A stretch of DNA of 64,000 bases, taken from JAQTRU01 sp041645555 (GTDB lineage: Bacteria; Patescibacteriota; Patescibacteriia; Patescibacteriales; JAQTRU01). Below the pieces are notes generated by a model that ran no database searches, had not been told where the DNA came from, and saw only the letters and a program-made list of their open reading frames with translations. Below are positions 1 to 9,134 of this stretch, in pieces (the first letter of the stretch is position 1; every line of letters begins with the position of its first letter). The stretch spans positions 38,090 through 102,089 of the forward strand of contig JBAZPX010000003.1 of assembly GCA_041645555.1 (NCBI GenBank), in the 5' to 3' direction. The position numbers were made by a program, and so were the translations under genes.

Positions 1-69
1 TATTTAGCCAGTCTTTTAATATATATTAATTTATCCTTAGTGTCAAGTGTTTAAATTGTGGGTTTTTTC

Positions 70-98
70 TTGCCAAAATAAGCTAATTTTGGTAATCT
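70..98 (+). promoter_or_regulatory. Probable valS promoter
   Basis: A TTGCCA -35-like box at 70-75 and a TAATCT -10-like box at 93-98 are separated by 17 bases. They lie about 125 bases before the likely valS start. The leader that follows begins with half of the CCCCGTTAGAAAT palindrome (109-120). Assigned by eye. Confidence 0.5.
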
Positions 99-223
99 TT
101 AAGGTATGAACCCCGTTAGAAATCTAGCTGTAAATAAACGGAGGGGTATCAGCTGAGGTTTCGTGCTAAAGGCAAGTGGAGGGCCGTCTTGGCGGGAAAT
201 ATCAAAATCAATTACATATTCTT

Positions 224-2965
224 ATGGGAGAAAAAAATATCAAAATTTCTAACCCCGTTAGAAATAAATTTCTAAGCGGGGCTAACGGGGTGAACAAAGA
301 TCTGCCAAAAGCATACAATCCGCAGGATTACGAAGATAAGATTTATGAGAAATGGGAAAAATCAGGGTATTTCAACCCTGATATTTGTGTTAAGAAAAAA
401 GTCTGCGCTAAAGATGCCAAGCCTTTCAGTATAGTTTTACCGCCGCCGAACGTAACCGGGCATCTTCATCTTGGCCATGCCGTAATGCTGGCGCTCCAGG
501 ATATTATGGTCCGTTATCACCGGATGAAAGGGGATAAAACTTTATGGGTGCCGGGAACTGACCATGCGGCGATTGCCACGCAAAGCAAGGTTGAAGCCCT
601 GCTTTGGGAAAAAGAAAAAAAGACGCGGCACGATTTAGGCCGGATTGAATTTCTGAAAAGAGTGGAAAAATTCGCAAAGGACAGCCACGATACGATTATA
701 AAGCAATGTAAAAAAATGGGAGCTTCTTTAGATTGGAGCCGAGAAATTTACACTTTAGATAAAGAGCGCAACTTGGCCGTCCGGACCGCTTTTAAGAAAA
801 TGTATGATGACGGCTTAATTTATCAGGGAGCCAGGATTGTAAATTGGGATCCGAAAATGCAGACCACGGTTTCCGACGACGAGGTGGAATGGAAAGAAGA
901 AAAGACGCCTTTCTATTATTTAAAGTACGGCCCTTTCGTAATCGCGACGGCCCGTCCGGAAACTAAATTCGGGGATAAATATGTGGTTATGCATCCGGAT
1001 GACAAACGCTATAAGAAATATAAGCACGGAGAAAAGATAAAATTAGAATGGATAAACGGCCCGGTCGCGGCCACGGTTATAAAAGACAAAGTGATAGATA
1101 TGGAGTTTGGTTCAGGCGTTATGACGATTACGCCCTGGCATGACGCGATTGATTTTGAAATTGCCCAGCGGCATAACTTAGATAAGGAGCAGATTATTGA
1201 TAAAGAGGGAAAACTATTGCCTATTGCCGGGGAGTTTGCCGGTATGGAAATAAGAAAAGCGCGTGAGGAAATTGTGGCTAAATTAAAAAAGAAAGGTTTG
1301 CTGGTTAAGATAGAAGAAAACTATATCCATAATATCGCGGTTAATGCCCGGGGCGGCAGCTTGATTGAGCCCCAGATTATGAAGCAGTGGTTTATTGGCG
1401 TTAATCAAGAATTCAAACGCGGCGGTCAGAAAACGACTTTAAAAAAATTAATGCAGGAAGCGGTGCGGCCGGGAAAAATTAAAATAATTCCGGAGAGGTT
1501 TAATAAGACTTATTTCCATTGGATTGATAATTTGCGCGACTGGTGCATTTCAAGACAAATATGGTTCGGGCACCAGATTCCCGTTTGGTACAGAGAACAC
1601 AAAAACACAAAAACACAAAAACACAAAAATAATGATAAGGAAATATATGTTGGCGTTAAAGCTCCAGAGGGGGAGGGATGGATTCAAGATCCCGATACTC
1701 TGGATACCTGGTTTTCTTCCGGGCTTTGGACTTTTTCGCCTTTAGGCTGGCCCCAAAAAACAGAAGATTTAAAAATCTATCACCCGACCTCGGTTATGGA
1801 AACCGGATATGATATTTTATTTTTCTGGGTGGCAAGAATGATTTTAATGACGACTTATTTGTTAGACGAGATTCCTTTTAAAACCGTGTATTTGCACGGC
1901 CTGATCCGCGATGAAAAAGGGAAAAAGATGAGCAAGAGCTTGGGCAATGTTATTGACCCTTTGGACGTTATAAAAAAATACGGCACGGACGCGGTGCGTT
2001 TGTCCTTAGTTATTGGGTCTACGCCGGGTAATGACGTAAAATTAAGCGAAGAAAAAATCGCCGGGTACAGGAATTTTACAAATAAGTTGTGGAACATCTC
2101 GCGTTATATAATTACGAATTATCAATTATCAATTACGAATTATAGGTTTAATTTAGAAGATTTAACCTTATTTGATAAGTGGATTTTATTGCAGATGAGA
2201 AATTTAGTTTTGGCAGTTTCTGAAGATTTGGAAAATTATCATTTTTCTCAGGCCGGGGAACGATTGCGTGAATTTACGTGGGATGATTTGGCTGATTGGT
2301 ATTTAGAAACCAGTAAATTTGAAAAAAATTCTTCTAAGAATCAAATATTGTCGATAATTTTAAATGATCTATTGAAACTCTGGCATCCGTTTATGCCATT
2401 TGTGACAGAGACAATATGGCAAGAAGCGGGAAATAAGAATTTATTGTTGATTGAAAAATATCCAGTGTTAGATAGCTACAAAGAAATATGGAAGGAAACA
2501 AATAACGGCGATTTTTATCCCGAAATGATACTTATTCAAAAAATTATCACCGCGATCCGTAACGCTAGAAGTGAAAACAAAGTTGAACCGGCTAAAAAAA
2601 TTAAAGCGGTAATTTATACGAAGATTGAGGAGTATAGAAAGTTGATTAGAGATCATGAAGTTTTGATAAAAGGCTTAAAGACGGGTATAAGCGAGTTAGA
2701 AATTAAAGTCAAAGGTGAAAAAATTGCTGGAGCTATATACGCGGTCGTAGGCGATATAGAAATTTATTTAATCGGGGCGATTGACAAGGATAAGGAAAAG
2801 GAAAGAATTAAAAAAGAAATAGCTAATTATGAAAAAATGATTGTTGCGACTGAGAATAAATTAAAAAATAAGGAATTTGTCGCTAAAGCGCCGGCGGAAA
2901 TAGTTAAAAAAGAAGAGGAGAAGTTAAAATCCTGGCAAGAGGCGCTTGAAAAAATTAAAGGGTAG
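224..2965 (+). CDS. valS: Valyl-tRNA synthetase
   Basis: Class I aminoacyl-tRNA synthetase that charges tRNA-Val with valine in the cytoplasm. The HIGH motif appears as HLHLGH shortly after the PPPNVTG signature, and the KMSKS motif is intact (GKKMSKSLGN). Editing-domain segments and a C-terminal coiled-coil arm rich in Lys and Glu are visible. Family homology begins near KAYNPQDY, so an ATG at 224 is preferred to the GTG at 176. Residues about 10-24 (NPVRN...NGVN) are encoded by a complete CCCCGTTAGAAAT palindrome at 251-291, so the N-terminus is repeat-derived. A second repeat-like peptide, ITNYQLSITNY, comes from an AT-rich linker repeat at 2107-2148, between the catalytic and anticodon-binding regions. 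No clear Shine-Dalgarno site is seen. Confidence 0.96.
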   Translation: MGEKNIKISNPVRNKFLSGANGVNKDLPKAYNPQDYEDKIYEKWEKSGYFNPDICVKKKVCAKDAKPFSIVLPPPNVTGHLHLGHAVMLALQDIMVRYHRMKGDKTLWVPGTDHAAIATQSKVEALLWEKEKKTRHDLGRIEFLKRVEKFAKDSHDTIIKQCKKMGASLDWSREIYTLDKERNLAVRTAFKKMYDDGLIYQGARIVNWDPKMQTTVSDDEVEWKEEKTPFYYLKYGPFVIATARPETKFGDKYVVMHPDDKRYKKYKHGEKIKLEWINGPVAATVIKDKVIDMEFGSGVMTITPWHDAIDFEIAQRHNLDKEQIIDKEGKLLPIAGEFAGMEIRKAREEIVAKLKKKGLLVKIEENYIHNIAVNARGGSLIEPQIMKQWFIGVNQEFKRGGQKTTLKKLMQEAVRPGKIKIIPERFNKTYFHWIDNLRDWCISRQIWFGHQIPVWYREHKNTKTQKHKNNDKEIYVGVKAPEGEGWIQDPDTLDTWFSSGLWTFSPLGWPQKTEDLKIYHPTSVMETGYDILFFWVARMILMTTYLLDEIPFKTVYLHGLIRDEKGKKMSKSLGNVIDPLDVIKKYGTDAVRLSLVIGSTPGNDVKLSEEKIAGYRNFTNKLWNISRYIITNYQLSITNYRFNLEDLTLFDKWILLQMRNLVLAVSEDLENYHFSQAGERLREFTWDDLADWYLETSKFEKNSSKNQILSIILNDLLKLWHPFMPFVTETIWQEAGNKNLLLIEKYPVLDSYKEIWKETNNGDFYPEMILIQKIITAIRNARSENKVEPAKKIKAVIYTKIEEYRKLIRDHEVLIKGLKTGISELEIKVKGEKIAGAIYAVVGDIEIYLIGAIDKDKEKERIKKEIANYEKMIVATENKLKNKEFVAKAPAEIVKKEEEKLKSWQEALEKIKG
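251..291. repeat. CCCCGTTAGAAAT palindrome inside valS
   Basis: Inverted repeat of CCCCGTTAGAAAT with TTTCTAAGCGGGG, followed by a third arm CTAACGGGG. It is one of about seven copies in the window (others near 109, 8458, 16422, 21472, 45343 and 57661). This copy is translated in frame. Confidence 0.85.
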
Positions 2966-2988
2966 TTAAAATAGAGATATTTCGTTCC

Positions 2989-3076
2989 CTTCCTCGATTG
3001 AGGAGGGGATAAGGGGTGGTGTTCGCCGAACGACCATCAGACCACCCCTGCCCCCTCCTTATCTAAGGAGGGGAGA
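2989..3076. repeat. GC-rich inverted repeat downstream of valS
   Basis: The arms CTTCCTCGATTGAGGAGGGG and CCCCTCCTTATCTAAGGAGG enclose an inner pair, GGGGTGGT and ACCACCCC. It belongs to the same general class as the CCCCTCC repeats at 37420, 44610 and 63850. It may also end valS transcription, but no T-run follows. Confidence 0.6.
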
Positions 3077-3157
3077 CTAAAATTTAATATTTACAATTGG
3101 AGACGTTGTTTCTCTTTTCAAATTTATTCGATTTGATATAACTTAATTAACATAACC

Positions 3158-3451
3158 ATGTTTTATAATTTAAAGTCATTACTGCCTAAGTCAATCAAGC
3201 GGGCGGGCATTGCTAACGAGCTTAAGAATAAGCAGATTATAGATTTTTTTAATTTAGCCAAGAAAGTATTTTTGAAGGCGGAGCTGGCCGACCGGATTAA
3301 GCCCATGTATTTAAGAAACAAAATATTATATATCGCTTCTTTATCTTCGGTGGCGGCGGAAAGATTAGAGCCCAGGCAGGCGGAAATTATAATGGAAATA
3401 AACAAAAAATTCGGCCCGGGGACGGTAAAGAAAATAAAATTTATCACTTGA
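3158..3451 (+). CDS. DUF721/DciA-like protein
   Basis: Short 97-residue protein. The C-terminal half (RIKPMYLRNKILYIASLSS, then an IIMEINKKFG stretch and KKIKF) follows the strand-helix pattern of the DUF721/DciA family. DciA proteins help load the replicative helicase in many bacteria that lack DnaC. This copy is short and has only the core domain. It stands alone on the plus strand between valS and a membrane protein, with no clear Shine-Dalgarno site. The family match is by pattern only. Confidence 0.6.
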   Translation: MFYNLKSLLPKSIKRAGIANELKNKQIIDFFNLAKKVFLKAELADRIKPMYLRNKILYIASLSSVAAERLEPRQAEIIMEINKKFGPGTVKKIKFIT

Positions 3452-3482
3452 AAGAAGCGGTTTAAAATGGTAAAGTTTTAAT

Positions 3483-3644
3483 GGGATTATCGCTTAATGC
3501 CGTTTCTACTGCAATTCCCAATTTTCTGCTACGAAGTTTAAAAAGCTCCTCCGCTTATATTGGCATATAAACGTCGTCGCTTTTTAAATTTCTCGCGACG
3601 AAAATTGAAAATTTCGTAACGAAAGCGCATTAAGCGATAGTCCC
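3483..3644. repeat. 162-base imperfect palindrome
   Basis: The outer arms pair TTATCGCTTAATGC (from 3487) with GCATTAAGCGATA (ending near 3640), extended by GTTTC with GAAAG. Inner arms pair AATTTTC with GAAAATT and GTTTAAAAAGC with GCTTTTTAAAT. Almost the whole interval between the DciA-like gene and the next membrane gene can fold on itself. It may be a MITE-like element or a structured RNA. Confidence 0.65.
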
Positions 3645-3651
3645 TATATAC

Positions 3652-4071
3652 ATGACCTTGAGATCTTACTTAATTATAATGGCGATTACGACCCTGGTTT
3701 GCTGGGCGGCTTTTATTTTTATCCTCGCCACGGTTAATCCGCAAATCACCAACTGGCTGGGTTTTTCCCTTTTTTACCTGTCTCTGTTTCTGGCTTTGTC
3801 CGGCAGCGCCGCCTTAGTCGGTTTTTTAGTAAGGTTTGTCGGCCTTAGGCACGAACTGGCTTTCTACTCGGTTAAAACCGCTTTCCGACAGTCATTTTTA
3901 TTCGCTTTTTTAATCATCGCGGTTTTGTTTCTGCTGGCATATAACTTATTTACCTGGCTTAATTTATTTCTCTTGGTTATCGGGCTCTCACTTTTAGAGT
4001 TTTTCCTTATAAACTACGGCTCGCGCCGGATAAAATATCCGGTTAATAATTTAAACGAAGAATTTAAATAA
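3652..4071 (+). CDS. Four-TM membrane protein upstream of pheS
   Basis: Hydrophobic 139-residue protein with four predicted membrane segments at about residues 5-27, 34-60, 84-102 and 104-124. The tail is short and polar and contains RRIKYP. It ends six bases before the pheS start, so co-transcription with pheS is likely. I do not recognise a catalytic motif and propose no function. Confidence 0.7.
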   Translation: MTLRSYLIIMAITTLVCWAAFIFILATVNPQITNWLGFSLFYLSLFLALSGSAALVGFLVRFVGLRHELAFYSVKTAFRQSFLFAFLIIAVLFLLAYNLFTWLNLFLLVIGLSLLEFFLINYGSRRIKYPVNNLNEEFK

Positions 4072-4076
4072 TTTCT

Positions 4077-5102
4077 ATGAGAGAGAAAATAGAAAAATTA
4101 AAAGATGAAATTTTAGACAGCCTGGTTAAGGTAAGAGAGGAAAAGGTTTTAAAGGATTTGGAAATTAAATATCTGGGCCGGAAAGGCGAACTGACAAAAA
4201 TTTTGCGCAGCTTAAAAGATTTGAGCGAAAAGGAGAAAAAGGAAATCGGGCAGCTGGCTAATGAAATTAAAAAAGAAATAGAAGATAAATTTACCGAGGT
4301 GAAAAAAGTTATTTTAGGCAGCGCGGAGAAGGAACAGACGGACATAACTTTGCCCGGCGAAAAAATAGAGCGCGGCCATCTTAGCCCGATTACTATAGTC
4401 CAGAATGAACTTGAAGATTTATTTACTTCCATGGGTTTTATGGTTCTGGACGGCCCGGAACTGGAAAGCGATTTTTATAATTTTGAGGCGGTTAATATCC
4501 CGCCAAACCATCCGGCGCGGGATATGCAGGATACGTTTTATATCGATAAGAAAAATAAGGACGGCGAATACGACTTGGTTATGCGGACCCATACTTCTTC
4601 GGTGCAGGTAAGGGCGATGCAGAAATACGGAGCGCCTTTGCGCTGCGTCGTGCCGGGAAAATGCTTCCGCTGCGAAGCGACGGACGTAAGGCATGAACAT
4701 ACTTTTTACCAGATAGAAGGACTAATGGTTGATAAGGGCATAAGCTTAAGCAATATGAAAGCGGTTTTAGAAACCGTGGCGAAAAAACTTTATGGCGAGG
4801 AGACGAAGCTGCGCATGAGGCCGAAATTTTATCCCTTTGTCGAGCCGGGAGCTAACGGGGAGGTGACTTGTTTCTTATGCCAGGGCAAGGGCTGCCTTTT
4901 ATGCAAGAACAGCGGCTGGCTGGAAATATTCGGTTCAGGCATGGTTCACCCCAATGTTTTAAAAAATGGCGGAATAGACCCGAAAATTTATAGCGGTTTC
5001 GCCTTTGGCTTTGGCTTAAACAGAGTTACGCAGCTTAAATACGGGATTGACGATGTAAGATTATTTAATGGCGGAGACCTTAGATTTCTGCAGCAGTTTT
5101 AA
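4077..5102 (+). CDS. pheS: Phenylalanyl-tRNA synthetase alpha subunit
   Basis: Catalytic alpha subunit of the heterotetrameric PheRS, which charges tRNA-Phe. An N-terminal coiled coil (residues about 1-90) precedes the class II core. Motif 2 is visible around CFRCEATDVRHEHTF and motif 3 around FGFGLNRVTQLKYG. A CxxC-type pair (CFLC, CLLC) just before GWLEIFGSGM is a common bacterial PheS feature. At 341 residues it has the normal length. It is followed after about 120 bases by pheT, the usual order. Confidence 0.97.
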   Translation: MREKIEKLKDEILDSLVKVREEKVLKDLEIKYLGRKGELTKILRSLKDLSEKEKKEIGQLANEIKKEIEDKFTEVKKVILGSAEKEQTDITLPGEKIERGHLSPITIVQNELEDLFTSMGFMVLDGPELESDFYNFEAVNIPPNHPARDMQDTFYIDKKNKDGEYDLVMRTHTSSVQVRAMQKYGAPLRCVVPGKCFRCEATDVRHEHTFYQIEGLMVDKGISLSNMKAVLETVAKKLYGEETKLRMRPKFYPFVEPGANGEVTCFLCQGKGCLLCKNSGWLEIFGSGMVHPNVLKNGGIDPKIYSGFAFGFGLNRVTQLKYGIDDVRLFNGGDLRFLQQF

Positions 5103-5224
5103 AGACTGGGAATTTGGATTTAAGTTTTTGTTTTGCTAAGAGCTATAGAGAATAATTAAAAATTTAAAAATCAAAATGTAAAATTTAGGTGTCGCTATCG
5201 CGACAGATTAATTTTAAATTTTTT

Positions 5225-7648
5225 ATGTATATTTCCCTAAATTGGCTAAAAGATTTCGTTGATATTCCGAAAAATATTACTCCGGAAGATTTAGGTTTGA
5301 AATTGTCCGCTCATACGGTGGAAGTTGACAAAGTCATAAACCAGAAAGAAAAATTCAATAAGGTCGTGGTCGGTAAAATTTTAGAATTAAAAAAGCATCC
5401 GTCCGCGGACCGGCTGCAATTAGTAAAAATTGATATTGGCAAAGAGAAGTTAGATATAGTTTGCGGAGCGACTAATATTAAAGCCGGCGATTTTGTGCCG
5501 GTCGCTTTGGTTGGGGCGGTTTTGCCTAATGGCTTAGAAATTAAGACGGCAGAAATCAGGGGAGTAAAATCCAACGGCATGCTTTGCGCTGAAGATGAAC
5601 TGGGAATGGGCGATGACCATGCCGGCATTATGATTTTATCCAAAGGCAAACCGGGTGAAAATTTAGCCGAATATTTAAAATTAGATGACACGGTTTTTGA
5701 AGTTGATAACAAATCCATTACCAACCGGCCGGATCTTTGGAGCCATCTTGGCATGGCCCGGGAGATTTCCGCTTTCCTAGAGTTAAAATTAAAAGAGCCT
5801 AAGCTGGAATTAAGCAGATTAGCCAAGGGCAAGGGAAAGTTAGAGAAAATAAAAGTGGAAGTGAAGGATTCTAAATTATGCCCGCGGTATATGGCGATTA
5901 AGGTTTCCGGGATAGCCATCGGCGCTTCGCCGGCTTGGATGCAGGAAAGATTATCCGCGGTGGGCATGCGCCCGATTAACAATATTGTTGATATTACCAA
6001 TTATGTAATGCTGGAACTGGGCCAGCCTTTGCACGCTTTTGACGCCAGTTTAGTTAAAGAAATCGGGGTCAGGCGGGCAAAGAAAGGAGAAACAATGGAA
6101 ACTTTGGACGGGCAGAAGAGGGAGCTGGACGAGAGCATGCTTTTAATCACGGACGGGGAGAAAGGAGTGGCTATTGCCGGAGTTATGGGCGGGCTAAACA
6201 GTGAAATCAGCCAGGAAACCAAAGCGATTATAATTGAAGCCGCCAATTTTGAACCGACGCAGATAAGGAAGACTTCGCAGAAACTCGGCTTGCGCACGGA
6301 AAGCTCCATGCGTTTTGAAAAATCTCTTGACCCCAATTTATGTCAGTGGGCCATAACTCGGGCCGTGGAACTCGTAAAACAGTTATGTCCCAAGGCCGAA
6401 GTCATAAGCGATTTAGTCGATATAAAATCATTTAGTTTGGAGCAGGGGCCGATTGCCATAAGTTTAGAGTGGCTGGAAACCATAATCGGAGAAAAAATTG
6501 AAGAGAAAAAAATAATAAATATTTTAACCAGTCTGGGGTTTGCGGTTAAAAAGGATAAAGACAAACTAGATGTGACTGTGCCGAGTTGGCGGGCGACTAA
6601 GGATATTTCCATCCCCGAAGATTTGGTTGAGGAAATCGTCCGGATTTACGGCTATAATAATTTAGAGATGGTAATGCCGAAAGTGGTGATGGAAGCGCCG
6701 CTCGTTAATAAAGAAAGGATCTTAGAAAGAAAAATAAAAGAGATTTTGGCTCAAGGGGCTCGCTTGTCAGAAGTTTACAATTATTCCTTTGTCAACGAGG
6801 AGCAATTGAAAAAATTAAAAATGGAGATAAGGGACTATGTGAAACTGGCCAACCCGATTATCAGCCAGCATACGCTCCTTCGCCAGAGCCTTGCCCCGTA
6901 TTTGCTGGAAAACGTAAAAACTAACCAATCCCGCTACAGCGAATTCGGCTTGTTCGAAATCGGGAATATTTTTATGGACTTAACCGGCGAAGAAGATAAG
7001 GGCGGGGAGAAAGGGAAGTTGCCTTATCAGGAAAAAAAATTAGGGATTATCATAGCCGGCGAGAAAAAGGGAGAAATTTTCAGAAAAATAAAGGGCCTAG
7101 TTGAATATTTATTTGATTATTTCGGCTTATCAGCCAGCTTTGAAATTTTAGAAGACCGGCCGGGGTGGGCGGATAGTAAGGCCGCGGCTAAAATAATTTC
7201 CGGAGCCGGCGGGGAAACCGCTTTAGGTACAGTCGCCAGATTAGACAGCCAGATTGCCGCCACTTTAAACATAAAAAAGGAAGCGGCGATAGCGGAAATA
7301 AGTTTTAAAGAATTAGCCGGCCTCGTTCTAGACAAGGGCGCGAAAAAGTACGAAAAGATACCTAAATATCCGCCGGTTATAAGGGATTTGGCTTTTGTGG
7401 TCGGGAGTAAGACATTATATAATGATATAAAGAAAGAAATAGAGAGTTTCAGCCCGTTAGTAAAAGAAGTGGAATTATTTGACGTTTACGAAGGGGAAGG
7501 ACTGGGCGAAAATAATAAAAATTTAGCTTTCCATATTATTTATCAGGCCCCGGACAGGACCTTGACGGCCGAGGAGATAGAGAAAGAGCAGGCAAAATTA
7601 ATAAAAATATTGGAGAAAAAATTTGAAGCGCAAATAAGAAATTTTTAA
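5225..7648 (+). CDS. pheT: Phenylalanyl-tRNA synthetase beta subunit
   Basis: Beta subunit of PheRS. The start is placed at ATG 5225 (MYISLNWLKDFV), the usual N-terminus, not the upstream alternative at 5189, which reads through AT-rich linker. An OB-fold tRNA-binding domain (residues about 40-150, with HPSADRLQLV), B3/B4 editing and B5 domains follow. A C-terminal FDX-ACB anticodon-binding domain (PPVIRDLAFVV onward) completes the protein. At 807 residues it is full length. A TGTCGC/GCGACA mini-palindrome lies just upstream at 5191-5206. Confidence 0.96.
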   Translation: MYISLNWLKDFVDIPKNITPEDLGLKLSAHTVEVDKVINQKEKFNKVVVGKILELKKHPSADRLQLVKIDIGKEKLDIVCGATNIKAGDFVPVALVGAVLPNGLEIKTAEIRGVKSNGMLCAEDELGMGDDHAGIMILSKGKPGENLAEYLKLDDTVFEVDNKSITNRPDLWSHLGMAREISAFLELKLKEPKLELSRLAKGKGKLEKIKVEVKDSKLCPRYMAIKVSGIAIGASPAWMQERLSAVGMRPINNIVDITNYVMLELGQPLHAFDASLVKEIGVRRAKKGETMETLDGQKRELDESMLLITDGEKGVAIAGVMGGLNSEISQETKAIIIEAANFEPTQIRKTSQKLGLRTESSMRFEKSLDPNLCQWAITRAVELVKQLCPKAEVISDLVDIKSFSLEQGPIAISLEWLETIIGEKIEEKKIINILTSLGFAVKKDKDKLDVTVPSWRATKDISIPEDLVEEIVRIYGYNNLEMVMPKVVMEAPLVNKERILERKIKEILAQGARLSEVYNYSFVNEEQLKKLKMEIRDYVKLANPIISQHTLLRQSLAPYLLENVKTNQSRYSEFGLFEIGNIFMDLTGEEDKGGEKGKLPYQEKKLGIIIAGEKKGEIFRKIKGLVEYLFDYFGLSASFEILEDRPGWADSKAAAKIISGAGGETALGTVARLDSQIAATLNIKKEAAIAEISFKELAGLVLDKGAKKYEKIPKYPPVIRDLAFVVGSKTLYNDIKKEIESFSPLVKEVELFDVYEGEGLGENNKNLAFHIIYQAPDRTLTAEEIEKEQAKLIKILEKKFEAQIRNF

Positions 7649-7742
7649 ACCCTACAAATTACGAATAAGTACGAATTTATGAATTTCCGTTAAAATATTT
7701 TGTATCGTATTTGTGAATTTGTGATAGATTTGTAATTTGTAA
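7649..7742. repeat. AT-rich ACGAATT linker repeat
   Basis: Contains repeated variants of ACGAATT/AATTCGT (TACAAATTACGAATAAG, GAATTTATGAATT, TTTGTAATTTGTAAT) arranged as an imperfect inverted pair. The same linker type occurs at 15178, 19917, 50138, 52412 and 56446, always between genes or at gene edges. Confidence 0.6.
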
Positions 7743-7750
7743 TAATAATT

Positions 7751-8086
7751 ATGAAAGAAATAAAAAGAATAAAAAACCTGTCCTTGGCTAAAATTACGGC
7801 GGCGATTTACGGCTTAGTCGGATTCTTTGTGGCCATAGCCGTCGCTATCATAAATATGGCTAATATTTTAATTCGGGAAGATTACAGCAATTCGGTTCTT
7901 CTCATTACTCTTTTTAATTTTGGGATAGGAATTTTAATCGGAGTGGCAACCGCGGTCGCCACGGCGATTGTCGGCTGGGTAATCGGTTTTCTTACGGCCG
8001 CTCTTTATAATATGTTTGCCAGGCGTTTAGGCGGAGTAAAGCTTGAATTAGAGGAAACCGAAGAAAAAAAAGAAGAGGGACAATAA
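7751..8086 (+). CDS. Small two-TM membrane protein
   Basis: A protein of 111 residues. Two hydrophobic stretches lie at about residues 17-38 and 53-90, the second rich in Gly, Ala and Val. They are followed by a highly charged tail (LELEETEEKKEEG). The domain family is not recognised. It is the first of three small genes (7751-8890) that follow pheT on the same strand. A role at the cytoplasmic membrane is all that the sequence supports. Confidence 0.65.
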   Translation: MKEIKRIKNLSLAKITAAIYGLVGFFVAIAVAIINMANILIREDYSNSVLLITLFNFGIGILIGVATAVATAIVGWVIGFLTAALYNMFARRLGGVKLELEETEEKKEEGQ

Positions 8087-8141
8087 AATAAAATTATTAT
8101 TAATATAATAAGGAGGACTATTTTTCTCCGTTCTTAAAAAT

Positions 8142-8453
8142 ATGTATCTAATTCAAGACAGCAAAGATCTCCTTTTTGTCGTACTCGCTTTCTGTATCCT
8201 CTGGCTGACGATTTTTTTAGCCTGGTTTATCTATTATCTGGCGATGATAATGCGCCAGGCCTATAAGGCGGTAAAGGAGACCAGAGAGAAAATTAATAAA
8301 GTTGACGAAATCCTGAAAGCTTTAAAAGACAAAATTGAGCACAGCGCTTCTTATCTGGCTTTAATCGGCGAAGGAGTTAAGAAGTTAGTAGGGGTTATAA
8401 AAGAAAGAAGCGAAGAGAAAAAAGAGAAAAAGGTTAAGGTAAAAGCGAAATAA
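8142..8453 (+). CDS. Single-TM coiled-coil protein
   Basis: A protein of 103 residues with one membrane segment (about residues 11-35) and a long charged helix containing VKETREKINKVDEILKALK. The tail is rich in Lys and Glu. The layout resembles DUF948-type membrane-anchored coiled-coil proteins, but I cannot confirm the family. GGAGGAC at 8111-8117 is too far from the ATG (8142) to be a normal Shine-Dalgarno site. Confidence 0.6.
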   Translation: MYLIQDSKDLLFVVLAFCILWLTIFLAWFIYYLAMIMRQAYKAVKETREKINKVDEILKALKDKIEHSASYLALIGEGVKKLVGVIKERSEEKKEKKVKVKAK

Positions 8454-8457
8454 ATTT

Positions 8458-8491
8458 AAAACCCCATTAGAAATTCCGTTTCTAACGGGGC
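8458..8491. repeat. CCCCGTTAGAAAT palindrome
   Basis: CCCCATTAGAAATTCC faces GTTTCTAACGGGG in the short gap before the cupin gene. It shares family and core with the valS copy. It ends about 10 bases before the ATG at 8501, so it replaces any Shine-Dalgarno site. Confidence 0.85.
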
Positions 8492-8500
8492 GAGTATATT

Positions 8501-8890
8501 ATGGCTAAGAAAAAACCAACGAAAGGCGGTTTAAACGCGCCGGTTCAAAAAGATTTAAGAGGGGAAATAAGAAGATATAATTTTAAGGGTGTAAAATTTA
8601 ACGCCTTATTTACCAAAGCCGGAAAATATAGAAGCGGCGATTTTCATCCAATTACCCAGTACGATTTAATTTTAAAAGGCAAATTCCAGATTACTTTTCG
8701 AAAAGGCGATAAAGATATAGTTTTTACAAAAAGGGAGAATGAATTAATAATTATTCCGCCCAACACCCCGCATTTATTTAAATCCCTTACCAATACCGTG
8801 ATGCTGGAATGGTGGGACGGGCCGTTTGAGGTTGGGTATTATCAGCCGTATCGGAAGATAGTGGAAAAACAGTTTAAGAAGAAGAAATAA
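8501..8890 (+). CDS. Cupin-domain protein
   Basis: Protein of 129 residues with a single cupin barrel. The segment GDFHPITQYDLILKGKFQITF corresponds to cupin motif 1, and IIIPPNTPHLFKSL to motif 2 with its Pro and His. The metal-binding histidine set is incomplete (one His in the first motif, one in the second), so catalysis is uncertain and a binding or regulatory role is possible. The Lys-rich tail (KKKK) could contact nucleic acid. Confidence 0.75.
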   Translation: MAKKKPTKGGLNAPVQKDLRGEIRRYNFKGVKFNALFTKAGKYRSGDFHPITQYDLILKGKFQITFRKGDKDIVFTKRENELIIIPPNTPHLFKSLTNTVMLEWWDGPFEVGYYQPYRKIVEKQFKKKK

Positions 8891-9073
8891 TAATTTATAG
8901 GAGGGTTGTTGCGTCGCCCGTTAATAGTATGTTATAATTGCATTACTAATGCGTATAATTAATCTTTGATTGAAATTGCTAATATTAGTATTTATTTTGA
9001 TATATATTATTTTTTGTGAGAAGGCCATTCTATTAAAAGTGTGTTTATTTTTAGGTTTAATTTAGTTCCATTG

Positions 9074-9102
9074 TTGACATATTAAAATAATTAATGTATA
9101 AA
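9074..9102 (+). promoter_or_regulatory. Promoter of the 9135 gene pair
   Basis: A TTGACA box at 9074-9079 and a TATAAA box at 9097-9102 are 17 bases apart, a near-consensus sigma-70 promoter. It lies 33 bases before the ATG at 9135. The rest of 8891-9134 shows no gene. Confidence 0.75.
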
Positions 9103-9134
9103 TAGTAGTTAAATATAAATAATAATTTAAATTT

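Noticed and set aside
100..223. Possible T-box or other riboswitch in the valS leader
   Set aside because: AGTGGAGGGCCG only loosely recalls a T-box core; no matching terminator or specifier arrangement could be found.
176..223. GTG start for valS at 176
   Set aside because: It adds residues with no counterpart in the family; ATG 224 is nearer the conserved region.
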